Below the pieces are notes generated by a model. That model had not been told where the DNA came from, ran no database searches, and saw nothing but the letters and a program-made list of their open reading frames with translations. Position numbers and translations under genes: made by a program. A stretch of 64,000 nucleotides of DNA from Roseibium marinum (GTDB lineage Bacteria > Pseudomonadota > Alphaproteobacteria > Rhizobiales > Stappiaceae): contig NZ_PPCN01000001.1 in NCBI RefSeq assembly GCF_002906165.1, positions 806,001-870,000 on the forward strand, given 5' to 3'. Positions 17,128-24,989 of this stretch are shown here, one piece after another; the first letter of the stretch is position 1, and each line of letters opens with the position of its first letter.

Positions 17128-17753
17128 ACGACCTCCAGCACCACAAGCTGGCAGAAGATGTCTTCCTTGGTGTGATACGGGCTGTGGGTGATCTCCACCG
17201 TCTTCGTTCGGCCTTGCGTTTCCAGTTGGCCGACCTTGCCCTTGAATCCGTCGGCCTCCCAGGCGCTGTCACGTACGGTCAGAACGACCGGAGCGCCGGG
17301 CTTGGCGATACGGATGAGTTCATCGATCCCTTCGGGACCGACATGGCCGTTGGTGAAGACGCCGGCGCTGACCACCCCGTCATAAATATTATCGTCGATG
17401 TCACGGAGGGGCCCTTCCATATCCGCCTCATTCAGTAGGCGGTAAGCGCCCTTCTGGCGTGCGGCCACCAGCATGGCGGGCGTCAGGTCGATCCCGTCGA
17501 CGGTAAGGCCGGGCTTTCTCTTGATGAGCTCGATCCCCACCAGACCGGTACCGCAACCGGCGTCCAGGATCAGCGCCGTATCGGACACCCGCTTGCAGAG
17601 GGCTTCTGCAGCAATTTCCGCGCCGACATAGCCGATGGAAAGCAGCATGTCGCTGTCGTAGCTGTCCGACCAGTTCTTGTAGAAGTCCCGGATGGCATCG
17701 GGATCGCCTCCAAGAGAAACTGCCTGTTTCAGCAGCGGATTTTCAACGCTCAT
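17124..17753 (-). CDS. Class I SAM-dependent methyltransferase
   Basis: A 209-aa small-molecule-type methyltransferase. Motif I 'ILDAGCGTGLVGIELIK' (about 62-78) and the following acidic 'VDGIDLTPAMLVAARQKG' build the SAM pocket; 'DGVVSAGVFTNGHVGPEGIDELIRIAKPGAPVVLTVR' covers motifs III-V. The 'FYKNWSDSYD' start resembles methyltransferase-like (Williams-Beuren type) proteins. Substrate is unknown. It lies inside the corrin cluster, on the cobM strand but downstream of it across a 146-bp gap, so a role in B12 synthesis is not established. Confidence 0.8.
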   Translation of the reverse strand: MSVENPLLKQAVSLGGDPDAIRDFYKNWSDSYDSDMLLSIGYVGAEIAAEALCKRVSDTALILDAGCGTGLVGIELIKRKPGLTVDGIDLTPAMLVAARQKGAYRLLNEADMEGPLRDIDDNIYDGVVSAGVFTNGHVGPEGIDELIRIAKPGAPVVLTVRDSAWEADGFKGKVGQLETQGRTKTVEITHSPYHTKEDIFCQLVVLEVV

Positions 17754-17899
17754 GCCTGCCTCGTTCTGGTGATGGTCAGGTCAGGATAGGCGTATCCGGT
17801 GCTGCGATGCAAATTCGCTCACGTTGGCGAGGGAATGCCCGCTCACGCCTGCCGAGACACCTGTCGGTGAGATAGGCCCTTGTTCCTGGCGGCGCGGAA

Positions 17900-18673
17900 T
17901 CAGCCCTTCGCCTTCTTCTTCGGCCTGAGCACATGCACGTGATCGGCGTCGTAAAGCGCGCTGTCGCGGAAGTCCTTGCCCGGCTTGAGGGCATGGCCGA
18001 CAAAGATCAGCGCCGTGCGGGTGATCTTCGAGGCGCGGACCTTGCCGGCGATGGTCGATAGCGTGCCGTGGATGAAGGCCTGGTCCGGCCAGCCGACGCG
18101 GTAGGCGACGATCACCGGGCAATCCGGACCGTAATGAGGCACGAGCTGGCGCTCGACCTCGCGCAGGTTGCGGATCGACAGGTGAATGGCGAGGGTCGCA
18201 CCGCTTTTGCCGAGCGTGTCCAGATCCTCGTTGTTGGGCATGGCCGAGGACTGCATGGCGGTGCGGGTGACGATGATCGTCTGCGCGACTTCCGGAATGG
18301 TCAGCTCGGTCTTGAGCGCCGCGGCGGCGGCGGCAAAGGCCGGCACGCCGGGCGTGACGTCATAGCCGATCCCGAGCGCATCCAGACGGCGCATCTGTTC
18401 CGCCGTGGCGCCGTAGATGGAGGGATCGCCGGAATGGACCCGGGCGACATCCTGCCCTTTTGCGTGGGCGGTTTCGATCTCGCCAATGATCTCGTCCAGC
18501 GTCATCGGTGCGGTATCGATGACGCGCGCGCCGTCCGGGGCCGCGGCGACGATCTGTTCCGGCACCAGCGAGCCGGCATAAAGGCAGACGGGGCAGGACT
18601 GGATGAGCCGCAGGCCCCGTACGGTGATGAGGTCCGGATCGCCCGGTCCCGCGCCGATGAAATGAACGGTCAT
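17900..18673 (-). CDS. cobM: Precorrin-4 C11-methyltransferase
   Basis: A 257-aa CobM/CbiF that methylates C-11 of (cobalt-)precorrin-4 with SAM. Marks: 'VHFIGAGPGDPDLITVRG' at the start, 'VCLYAGSLVP', 'VARVHSGDPSIYGATAEQ' (H-S-G-D-P), 'DVTPGVPAFAAAAAAL' and 'IHLSIRNL'. Typical length. The ATG overlaps the stop of the upstream cbiG-cobJ gene (ATGA), so translation is coupled. It is the last gene of the large cbiX-to-cobM operon. Confidence 0.95.
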   Translation of the reverse strand: MTVHFIGAGPGDPDLITVRGLRLIQSCPVCLYAGSLVPEQIVAAAPDGARVIDTAPMTLDEIIGEIETAHAKGQDVARVHSGDPSIYGATAEQMRRLDALGIGYDVTPGVPAFAAAAAALKTELTIPEVAQTIIVTRTAMQSSAMPNNEDLDTLGKSGATLAIHLSIRNLREVERQLVPHYGPDCPVIVAYRVGWPDQAFIHGTLSTIAGKVRASKITRTALIFVGHALKPGKDFRDSALYDADHVHVLRPKKKAKG

Positions 18674-20556
18674 TGAGTGTCTTTCGGGGTCTGCGGATCG
18701 CTCTGATCCGTGGATTGAGGCTTGACGTCCCGCTGCGCTTTCGGCGCGTCGATGCGTTTGGCATAGCCGCGCGGCGTATAGACGAAAGGCTTGCCGTCGC
18801 CTTTCATCACTCTCCTTGTGTTCGACGAGCCGACGAGAACCGTGGTCAGCATGTCGACGTCATCGACACTGAGCGCTTCCAGGGTGGTCACGCGCAGGGT
18901 CTCTTCCGGCCGCCCGAGATTGACGCCGAGAACGACGGGCGTGGCGGCCGAGCGGTGTTGCAGCAGTATCTCGCGCGCTTCCGCCAACTGGGTCCTGCGG
19001 CGTCTGGACACCGGATTGTAGAAGGCGATGACGAAATCGCCTTCGGCGGCTGCCTTCAGCCGCTTCTCGATCACTTCCCAGGGGGTCAGCAGGTCGGACA
19101 GGGATATGGCGCAGAAATCGTGGCCGAGCGGCGCGCCGATGCGGGCCGAACAGGCCTGAAGGGCGGAGATCCCGGGCGCATTGGTGATGCTAACACGCTT
19201 TGCCGCGTCCGAAACCCCGCCGAACGCCTCCTCGCGGTGAAGCAACTCGTAGACCAGCGTGCCCATCGCATAGATGCCGGCATCCCCGGAGGAGATCAGC
19301 GCGACAGTCTTGCCCTTGCCCGCCTCTTCGAGGGCGAAGCGCACCCGGTCTTCTTCCGCGCCGAGCGGGAAGTTATGGAGGGTTTTGCCGGAGATATGGC
19401 GTTCGACGAGGTCCAGATAAAGCGAATAGCCGACGACGTCGGTCGCCTGCGTAAGCAGTGTGGTTGCTTCGGGTGTCCGCCAGTCGTCCTTGCCCGGTCC
19501 GATGCCGATGACCGAAAGGTGCCCGCGCGCACGGCCGACATTTTCCGCGTCAATGAACTTGGGTGAGCGGGCGATGGCGCATGTGGCGTTGTCGGTCTTC
19601 TGCTTTTCGACGGTGAGCGTTCCGAAGGCGCCGGAAGCCGCAAGGGCTGCCCCTTCCGACACGCCATGGCAGCCGACTTCCGCGAAAACCACGTTGGACG
19701 GGTTTTTCAGCCGCGGCGTCTCGCGCTGCAATTCGACCGCGGAAAAGACCCGCAGCGGCACATCGAGATGCTCCGCAAGCGCGGTGACAGCGGCTTCGTC
19801 GGCTTTCAGGTCGATGGAGGCGACGCAGGCGACGGCACCTTTCGCGATATTCGCCGAGGCAAGGTTCTGCTCGACCAGGCCGATCAGCTCTTCAGGGCCG
19901 CACCCGCGGGCGCAGCCGACGCCAATGGCATATTTCAGCGGGTTGTAGACGAGCCGCGTCGGACTGCCGTCCAGGGGATGTTCCGTCACGGCCAGGGTGA
20001 TGGCAGCATCCTCTGCCTGCGGCAACCTTGCCTCGTTCAGCCAGTCGGCCTTGCCCTCGATACGTACGGACGCGCCGGAAAGCAGTTCCGCCATCACCGG
20101 TTTGGCGTCGTCCGGGTTCGCGAGACGCCAGCCTTTCGGCGGCGCATCGAGGGCGATCCCGAGCTTGGTGTCGCCGGCGGTGGTGATCGCCGCATGGCCG
20201 CCAAGTGCCTTGGCCAGCAGACGCGCCAGTTCGTTGGCGCCTCGATGACCGCCGAGCAGCGGCACGATGCTCGAGCCGTCCTCGGAGACGGCGATCACCG
20301 GCGGCTCGTTGCGTTTGTCGGCCAGGATCGGCGCGAGGGCGCGGATCAGGATGCCGCTGGCGCAGAACCCGACGATCGGATGACCCGCCTTGAACAGCAG
20401 CTGCAGATGCTCCAACGTTTCATTGAACTGGGTGTCCGCCGTCGGCACGCGGCCGGCAAGGCCGTGAATGCGCGCGGTTGAAAACCGGCCCGCGATGTCC
20501 TGGGCGGTGTCGAGGCCGGCCTGGTTCAGGACGAATAGGATGGGGGAAGCGTCCAC
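18670..20556 (-). CDS. cobJ: CbiG-CobJ fusion: cobalt-precorrin-5A hydrolase plus precorrin-3B C17-methyltransferase
   Basis: A 628-aa two-enzyme fusion. Residues 1 to about 330 are CbiG-like, with the N-terminal domain motif 'SEDGSSIVPLLGGHRGAN' (91-108), a middle region, and the C-terminal domain with 'GVGCARGC' (212-219), 'ASIDLKADE' and 'VSEGAAL'. CbiG opens the delta-lactone of cobalt-precorrin-5A. Residues from about 346 ('HLSVIGIGPGKDDWRTPEA', later 'ISSGDAGIYAMG', 'NAPGISALQACSARIGAPLGHDF', 'FYNPVSRRR') are CobJ/CbiH, the ring-contracting C17 methyltransferase. The start overlaps the end of cobI by 31 bp, and the end overlaps cobM (ATGA). The CbiG half is evidence for the early-cobalt route. 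Confidence 0.93.
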   Translation of the reverse strand: MDASPILFVLNQAGLDTAQDIAGRFSTARIHGLAGRVPTADTQFNETLEHLQLLFKAGHPIVGFCASGILIRALAPILADKRNEPPVIAVSEDGSSIVPLLGGHRGANELARLLAKALGGHAAITTAGDTKLGIALDAPPKGWRLANPDDAKPVMAELLSGASVRIEGKADWLNEARLPQAEDAAITLAVTEHPLDGSPTRLVYNPLKYAIGVGCARGCGPEELIGLVEQNLASANIAKGAVACVASIDLKADEAAVTALAEHLDVPLRVFSAVELQRETPRLKNPSNVVFAEVGCHGVSEGAALAASGAFGTLTVEKQKTDNATCAIARSPKFIDAENVGRARGHLSVIGIGPGKDDWRTPEATTLLTQATDVVGYSLYLDLVERHISGKTLHNFPLGAEEDRVRFALEEAGKGKTVALISSGDAGIYAMGTLVYELLHREEAFGGVSDAAKRVSITNAPGISALQACSARIGAPLGHDFCAISLSDLLTPWEVIEKRLKAAAEGDFVIAFYNPVSRRRRTQLAEAREILLQHRSAATPVVLGVNLGRPEETLRVTTLEALSVDDVDMLTTVLVGSSNTRRVMKGDGKPFVYTPRGYAKRIDAPKAQRDVKPQSTDQSDPQTPKDTQ

Positions 20557-21251
20557 GCTTCTTCTCCCTTGTATATGAGGATCATGGAAAAATAGGGGGC
20601 GGTTTCCGCATCGAGGTCAATGAGGCGGTGCACCTTTTGCTCAGGTAAACTGGCGCGCTCCACATAACCGGCCTTGTCGATCAGACCCATCTCGGCAAGC
20701 AGCGCCTTGAGACGGGCGAGATGGCGGCCGACCTTCATGATGGCGACCGCCTGGGCCTGATCGATCTTCTGGCGGATCTGCGTATCGGGCAGAGGGCCGG
20801 GAATAACCGTCATGACATCGTTTCGAGAGGTCAACGGCCGGCGGAGCTGCGCCGCGCAGGCGGTCAGCGACGTGACGCCGGGCACGATTTCAATGGGGAA
20901 CCGGTCAGAAAGGCGCTCGAACAGATACATGAAGGACCCGTAGAAAAACGGATCGCCCTCGCAGAGGGTGACCACATCCTGCCCGGTTTCCAGAACCGCC
21001 GCGATCTCTTTCGCGGCGCCGTCATAAATCTCCCGCGCCGGAAACCTGTCGGTGCGCATCGGCACGACGATGGGGATCTCGCGCACGCCGGAGGGCAGGG
21101 CGCTGGCGGCAATCGAGCGGGCGAAGCTTTCACCGCTGTCGGGCGCCGGATAGGCGACCACATTGGCGGTGGATATCAGCCGGTGGGCTTTCAGGGTCAT
21201 CAGCTCCGGATCGCCGGGGCCGAGACCGATGCCGTAAAGGGTTCCGCTCAT
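20526..21251 (-). CDS. cobI: Precorrin-2 C20-methyltransferase
   Basis: A 241-aa CobI/CbiL that methylates C-20 of (cobalt-)precorrin-2. Marks: 'LYGIGLGPGDPELMTLKAHRLI' start, 'VAYPAP', 'VVTLCEGDPFFYGSFMYLFERL' (C-E-G-D-P-x-F-Y) and 'IVPGVTSLTACAAQL'. I use ATG 21251 because it forms an ATGA overlap with the cobL stop and sits right before the conserved strand; the upstream ATG at 21269 lies inside cobL and adds six unconserved residues. Confidence 0.94.
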   Translation of the reverse strand: MSGTLYGIGLGPGDPELMTLKAHRLISTANVVAYPAPDSGESFARSIAASALPSGVREIPIVVPMRTDRFPAREIYDGAAKEIAAVLETGQDVVTLCEGDPFFYGSFMYLFERLSDRFPIEIVPGVTSLTACAAQLRRPLTSRNDVMTVIPGPLPDTQIRQKIDQAQAVAIMKVGRHLARLKALLAEMGLIDKAGYVERASLPEQKVHRLIDLDAETAPYFSMILIYKGEEAWTLPPSYSS

Positions 21252-22447
21252 GCTTTGGTGAGGCTCCATTGGGTGACCGGCATCGACGGGCGCCAGCCGG
21301 TCAGCCCGCCGACGGCGCTTGCCCGGTGAACGGAAAGCTTTTTCAGACTGCCGCCAAGGCTATGGTAGGCCGACATGAGGATCGCCTCGCTTTCCAGCGT
21401 GACGGCGTTGGCCACAAGCCGCCCGCCGGGTTCAAGCCCATTGAGGGCCGTCTCGACGATCCCGGAGGAAGTCAGCCCGCCGCCGATGAAGATCGCATCG
21501 GGCCGCGGCAGACCTTCCAGTCCCTCCGGCGCCTGAGCTTCCTTCAGCTCAAGCTGCGGCACGCCGAGAGCAACCGCGTTTTCAGCCGCCATCTGGCGGC
21601 GCTCCGCGTGGGGCTCCAGTCCGATGGCCCTTGTCCGGTCCGCCGCGCGCAGCCACTCGATGGCAACGGAGCCGCAGCCGGCGCCGATATCCCACAGGAG
21701 AGCGCCTGGAAACGGTTTCAGTTCTGCCAGCGTCACGGCGCGAATGTCCTGTTTGGTCATCTTGCCGTCATGGCGGAAAGCTTCATCGGGCAGGCCGGGT
21801 GTTCGGGCGCGAAGGCGCAGGCCAGGATCGGCAACGGCTTCAAGCGCCAGCGTATGGAAATCGGCAACTTCTCCGGCCCAGTCTTCCGCCGTCGCCGTGA
21901 CGATCCGTTCCTTTTCTCCGCCGAGATGCTCCAGAACCGTCATCCGTGTCCGGCCGTATCCCTCATCCGCAAGCAGATCCGCCACCTGGCGCGGTGTATC
22001 CGCGTTGCTGGTGAGCGCCAGAATGCGCGCGCGCGGAAAAAGCGCGGCGCGCAAAAGATCGACGGAGCGGCCGTGCACGGACAGGCACTCGGTGTCCTGC
22101 AAGGCCCAGCCGAGGCGGGATGCCGCGAGCTGGAAAGCGGAAAGGGACGGCAGCACCGTCATCTCTTCCGCACTGAAGTGTTTGAGGAGCGAAGCGCCGA
22201 TCCCGTACCACATCGGATCTCCGGTCGCGAGCACGGCAACCTTGCTGTTCGAGCAGGTTTTCAGATCCTCAAAGACAGATGAGAACGGGCTCGGCCACGG
22301 TCTCTTTTCAGCCTTCAGGGGGCCGGCCAGCTCAAGATGCCGGGCGCCGCCATAGACGATATCGGCCGAAGACAGGGCATCCGCGCCGCCCGGCGCGGGC
22401 ATGCCGTCCTCGGCTATGCCGATCAGCGTGAGCCAGGGGAAACTCAT
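21248..22447 (-). CDS. cobL: Precorrin-6Y C5,15-methyltransferase (decarboxylating)
   Basis: A 399-aa CobL (CbiE-CbiT fusion). The N-terminal CbiE part (1 to about 205; 'WLTLIGIAEDGMPA', 'ATGDPMWYGIGASLLKHF', 'LPSLSAFQLAASRLGW', 'SVHGR') methylates C-5. The C-terminal CbiT part has the SAM motif 'LLWDIGAGCGSVAIEWLRA' and 'IFIGGGLTSSGIVETAL' and methylates C-15 with loss of the acetate carboxyl at C-12. Length is normal for the fused form. It is coupled on both sides by ATGA overlaps: its start with the small basic gene upstream, its stop with cobI. Confidence 0.95.
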   Translation of the reverse strand: MSFPWLTLIGIAEDGMPAPGGADALSSADIVYGGARHLELAGPLKAEKRPWPSPFSSVFEDLKTCSNSKVAVLATGDPMWYGIGASLLKHFSAEEMTVLPSLSAFQLAASRLGWALQDTECLSVHGRSVDLLRAALFPRARILALTSNADTPRQVADLLADEGYGRTRMTVLEHLGGEKERIVTATAEDWAGEVADFHTLALEAVADPGLRLRARTPGLPDEAFRHDGKMTKQDIRAVTLAELKPFPGALLWDIGAGCGSVAIEWLRAADRTRAIGLEPHAERRQMAAENAVALGVPQLELKEAQAPEGLEGLPRPDAIFIGGGLTSSGIVETALNGLEPGGRLVANAVTLESEAILMSAYHSLGGSLKKLSVHRASAVGGLTGWRPSMPVTQWSLTKA

Positions 22448-22704
22448 TTGTCCTCCAGCGTGTAGGGCTTGACCGGCGCTTTGACCGGTAGCGTTCGGGG
22501 CTTGCCGTCCGAAGTGACGGAAACCGGGCGCGAGCCCCGGGAGCGGTGATGTTCCCGCTGGTCTTCGCTTTCACCCCGACCACTCGGGGCAGCCTTTACC
22601 TGACTGCCGGGCTGCGACAGGAAGCCGAGCGAGCGCAGGGGCTTGTTGCCTGCGCGCGATTTCAGTCCCTGTTTCCGCCCCAATTTCCGATTGTCTTCCG
22701 CCAT
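22444..22704 (-). CDS. Small basic protein of unknown function, coupled between cobH and cobL
   Basis: An 86-aa, Lys/Arg-, Ser- and Gly-rich protein that I do not recognise. It starts MAEDNRKLGRKQGLKSRAG and ends PVKAPVKPYTLEDK; it has no hydrophobic segment, signal peptide or Cys motif and looks largely disordered. The case for a real gene is strong: a GGAGGAAAA ribosome site lies just before the ATG, the ATG follows the cobH stop by one base, and its own stop overlaps the cobL start as ATGA. The extra in-frame ATG at 22740 lies inside cobH. A binding or chaperone-like role in corrin synthesis is only a guess. Confidence 0.65.
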   Translation of the reverse strand: MAEDNRKLGRKQGLKSRAGNKPLRSLGFLSQPGSQVKAAPSGRGESEDQREHHRSRGSRPVSVTSDGKPRTLPVKAPVKPYTLEDK

Positions 22705-22705
22705 C

Positions 22706-23374
22706 TCACTTTTCCTCCGGCAGACCGGCGGCAAGCGCATTGACAGCGGCAGCGGCCATGGCGGACCCGCCCCGGCGGCCCCTGACGGCCAGAAAGGGAA
22801 TACCGAACGGGTTGGCGATCAGCGCGTCCTTGGATTCCGCCGCACCGACAAACCCGACGGGAAACCCGAGAATGAACGCCGGTTTCGGACCGCCCGCAGC
22901 AATCAATTCAAGAAGATGGAACAGCGCGGTCGGCGCGTTTCCGATTGCCACCACGGCCCCTTCGAGCCGGCTTCGCCACAATTCCACCGCCGCGGCGGAG
23001 CGGGTCGTGCCCAGCTTCGCCGCGAGACCGGGAACCGCGTCGTCGTTCAAGGTGCACCGGACATCGGTGCCTTCCGGCAGGCGGGAGCCGATGATGCCAT
23101 GCGCCACCATTTCCACATCGCAGAAAACCGCTGCCCCCTTTGCGAAGGCATCGAGAGCGGCGGCGGTCACGCCATCGGACCAGGCAAGATCCCGCGGCAG
23201 ATCCGTCATGCCGCAGGCATGGATCAGGCGGATCGCAACCGGATGCAGGTCTTGCGGAAGATGCGAAAGATCGGCTTCCGCCCGCACAGTCGAAAAGGAC
23301 TGCCGGTAGATCGCCGAGGGGTCCTTTTCATAGGCGTAGGGCGGGCACGGGTCGCTGCTCACGGTTTTCCTCAT
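22706..23374 (-). CDS. cobH: Precorrin-8X methylmutase
   Basis: A 222-aa CobH/CbiC that moves the methyl group from C-11 to C-12, giving (hydrogeno/cobalt-)cobyrinate. Marks: '[15 protein letters not shown]', '[11 protein letters not shown]' with the catalytic His, '[12 protein letters not shown]', '[19 protein letters not shown]', '[15 protein letters not shown]' and '[18 protein letters not shown]'. Typical length. ATG at 23374 overlaps the cbiX stop (ATGA). The C-terminal codons contain the ribosome site of the small gene that follows. Confidence 0.95.
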   Translation of the reverse strand: MRKTVSSDPCPPYAYEKDPSAIYRQSFSTVRAEADLSHLPQDLHPVAIRLIHACGMTDLPRDLAWSDGVTAAALDAFAKGAAVFCDVEMVAHGIIGSRLPEGTDVRCTLNDDAVPGLAAKLGTTRSAAAVELWRSRLEGAVVAIGNAPTALFHLLELIAAGGPKPAFILGFPVGFVGAAESKDALIANPFGIPFLAVRGRRGGSAMAAAAVNALAAGLPEEK

Positions 23375-24483
23375 CCCTCCCGGTTCAGCGATTTAGGCCC
23401 ATGCGGATGGTCCGCATGCGGATAGGGATGGTGGTGATGGCCATGATCGTGATCATGCGCATGGTCGTGATCATGTGTGTGGCCATGCCCGTGCTCATGC
23501 GTGTGCCCGTGATCGTGCGGGTGATCATGATGGTGATGACCGGCGGCCTGTACCTGCTTCTCGCAGGCACCTGTGCAGATTTCCTCGCAAAGCCGGCATT
23601 CGGCTTCCGCGCCGAGCCCTTCCACATGATGGTGGTGGCTTTCCTGCGCGAGACCCACTTCCGCCTCGAACCCGAGCACCTGTTCGCGGTACTTGCACAA
23701 CTGGCAGTTCATCAGGTTGGCGCCCTGCAGGATTTCCCGCACCCGGTCGGCCATGGTGTCGATCACCTGGGGATGATCGTTCAGGTAACCGGCTTTCAGA
23801 AACTCGATATCGGGATGTCCGGCGGCGATCTCGTCCGTCGTGCCGTAAATCCGTTGCACCAGGACGCCGGTGAAGAGGAAATAGGGAAACACGATGACGC
23901 GCTTGTAGCCGAGCTTCGCCGCATGCTCCAGGCCGGGGCCGACCAGCGGGAAGGTCACGCCCGAATAACAGGTCTCCGCCCAGCCGAAGCCGAAGCCTTC
24001 CCACAGCATGCGCGTGATCTTGGCGACATTGGAATTGGCGTCCGGATCGGACGCGCCGCGCCCGACCACCATCAGCAGTGTGTCATGCAGCGGGACGTCG
24101 CTGTCGGCCGCATCGATCGCTTCCTGGATGCGGGCGGCGGCGGCCTTCACCATGCGCGTGTCGACGGCAAGTTCCCGGCCATAGGAGATCGTCATCTCCG
24201 GATGCTTGGCCTGGTAGGTGTTGAGCACGGAGGGAATGTCGTTCTTGGCGTGACCGGCGGCAAACAGCATGCCCGGCACGGCAAGAACGCGCGTGCATCC
24301 CGCTTCCCGCAGCCTGTTCAGGCCGTCATGGATGACCGGATTGGCGAATTCCAGATAGCCGTATTCCACCGGCCAGTCCGGGAAACGGGCCTTGAGGCCC
24401 TTCGCAAGCTGTGCGAATTGCTTGACGGCGCCCTTGTTGCGGCTGCCGTGACCGCAGATCATCAGCCCGAGTTTGTCACCCAT
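23371..24483 (-). CDS. cbiX: Sirohydrochlorin cobaltochelatase, long form with His-rich tail
   Basis: A 370-aa CbiX that inserts Co(II) into sirohydrochlorin or its precursor, the committing step of the early-cobalt route. The N-terminal half has '[14 protein letters not shown]' (His12) and '[16 protein letters not shown]' (His78); the second half has '[17 protein letters not shown]'. Then follows an MxCxxC motif (MNCQLC, 258-263), known from long CbiX proteins as an Fe-S ligand set, and a second Cys group (C296, C299, C303, C307). A tail at 316-361 is about half His, likely for cobalt binding or storage. ATG 24483 shares one base with the upstream stop (TGATG) and precedes the conserved strand; the longer frame has no family similarity. 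Confidence 0.93.
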   Translation of the reverse strand: MGDKLGLMICGHGSRNKGAVKQFAQLAKGLKARFPDWPVEYGYLEFANPVIHDGLNRLREAGCTRVLAVPGMLFAAGHAKNDIPSVLNTYQAKHPEMTISYGRELAVDTRMVKAAAARIQEAIDAADSDVPLHDTLLMVVGRGASDPDANSNVAKITRMLWEGFGFGWAETCYSGVTFPLVGPGLEHAAKLGYKRVIVFPYFLFTGVLVQRIYGTTDEIAAGHPDIEFLKAGYLNDHPQVIDTMADRVREILQGANLMNCQLCKYREQVLGFEAEVGLAQESHHHHVEGLGAEAECRLCEEICTGACEKQVQAAGHHHHDHPHDHGHTHEHGHGHTHDHDHAHDHDHGHHHHPYPHADHPHGPKSLNREG

Positions 24484-24722
24484 CAGGCCGTGTCTCCGGC
24501 GGTCTCTTCCTCGGCCGCATCGGCTTCCGGGGCGTCTTCGGCCTGCTTCTTCTTGCGGCCCTGGAGCGCGACGATGCCGGCGACAAGAGCCGCACCGGCA
24601 AGCGCCGCGGCGCCGATCCAGTGGGAATGGCCCGCCAGTTCGCCCAGATGTCCGCCATGAGCGAAGGCGGACGTGGGAATGAGTATGGCGGCTAGGCCGG
24701 CAAGGATGGTCCGGTGGAACAT
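24483..24722 (-). CDS. Small membrane protein at the head of the corrin operon (DUF6732-like)
   Basis: A 79-aa protein: an N-terminal signal-like helix ending 'TSAFAHGG', the segment '[29 protein letters not shown]' with a second membrane helix, then an acidic Ala-rich tail. The H-G-G-H-L-x-E-L-A-G-H-x-H-W pattern matches my recollection of DUF6732 proteins beside B12 genes in Alphaproteobacteria. The His residues may bind cobalt at the membrane; that is inference. The first gene of the operon, it shares one base with cbiX (TGATG). ATG 24722 is chosen because it directly begins the signal helix; upstream in-frame residues look non-coding. Confidence 0.7.
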   Translation of the reverse strand: MFHRTILAGLAAILIPTSAFAHGGHLGELAGHSHWIGAAALAGAALVAGIVALQGRKKKQAEDAPEADAAEEETAGDTA

Positions 24723-24989
24723 GAGTCTCCCCCATTTGGCAGGTGCCGGGACGGCGGTTGCTGGTGCCGGCGGTAAGGGAGATGAAAGCAAACACGTGCG
24801 AAAAGCCGGCCGGAAACCAGGCTTTCGCAAATGCCCTGGACAGCTCCGGCCTTGGTCCCCTGAATGGGTCAACCGCATCCGGAATCGCTTTCAGTCCCTT
24901 GCAAGGACGCCGTCAGATCGCGGCACCTTAGGGGAGGCGTTCGGGCGGATCAAGCGTGAATGCGACATCGGTTGACGGGATTGGACTGT
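24723..24989 (-). promoter_or_regulatory. Leader region of the corrin operon; possible degenerate B12 element
   Basis: These 267 bp must contain the promoter of the cbiX-cobM operon. On the minus strand I see GGTGCC near 24928, AAGGGA near 24899, and AGCCTGGTTTCCGGCC near 24817-24802, which matches the B12-box consensus at about 12 of 16 positions. However, the highly conserved GGGAA and GCAACTG-type core of cobalamin riboswitches is missing, and the box-like segment is also half palindromic. I rate a functional cobalamin riboswitch as possible but unproven. Confidence 0.25.

Noticed and set aside
23392-23545. Short tandem-like repeat of CATG/GTGATC units
   Set aside because: It is the coding sequence of the His-rich CbiX tail, not an independent satellite or CRISPR-like array.
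23140-24660. 506-aa plus-strand ORF antisense to cbiX and cobH
   Set aside because: The repetitive M/R/V-rich stretch is just the complement of the His-rich cbiX tail.
24780-24840. Plus-strand B12-box-like GCCGGCCGGAAACCAGGC
   Set aside because: It is the complement of the minus-strand candidate and no plus-strand gene follows it, so orientation argues against a plus-strand riboswitch.
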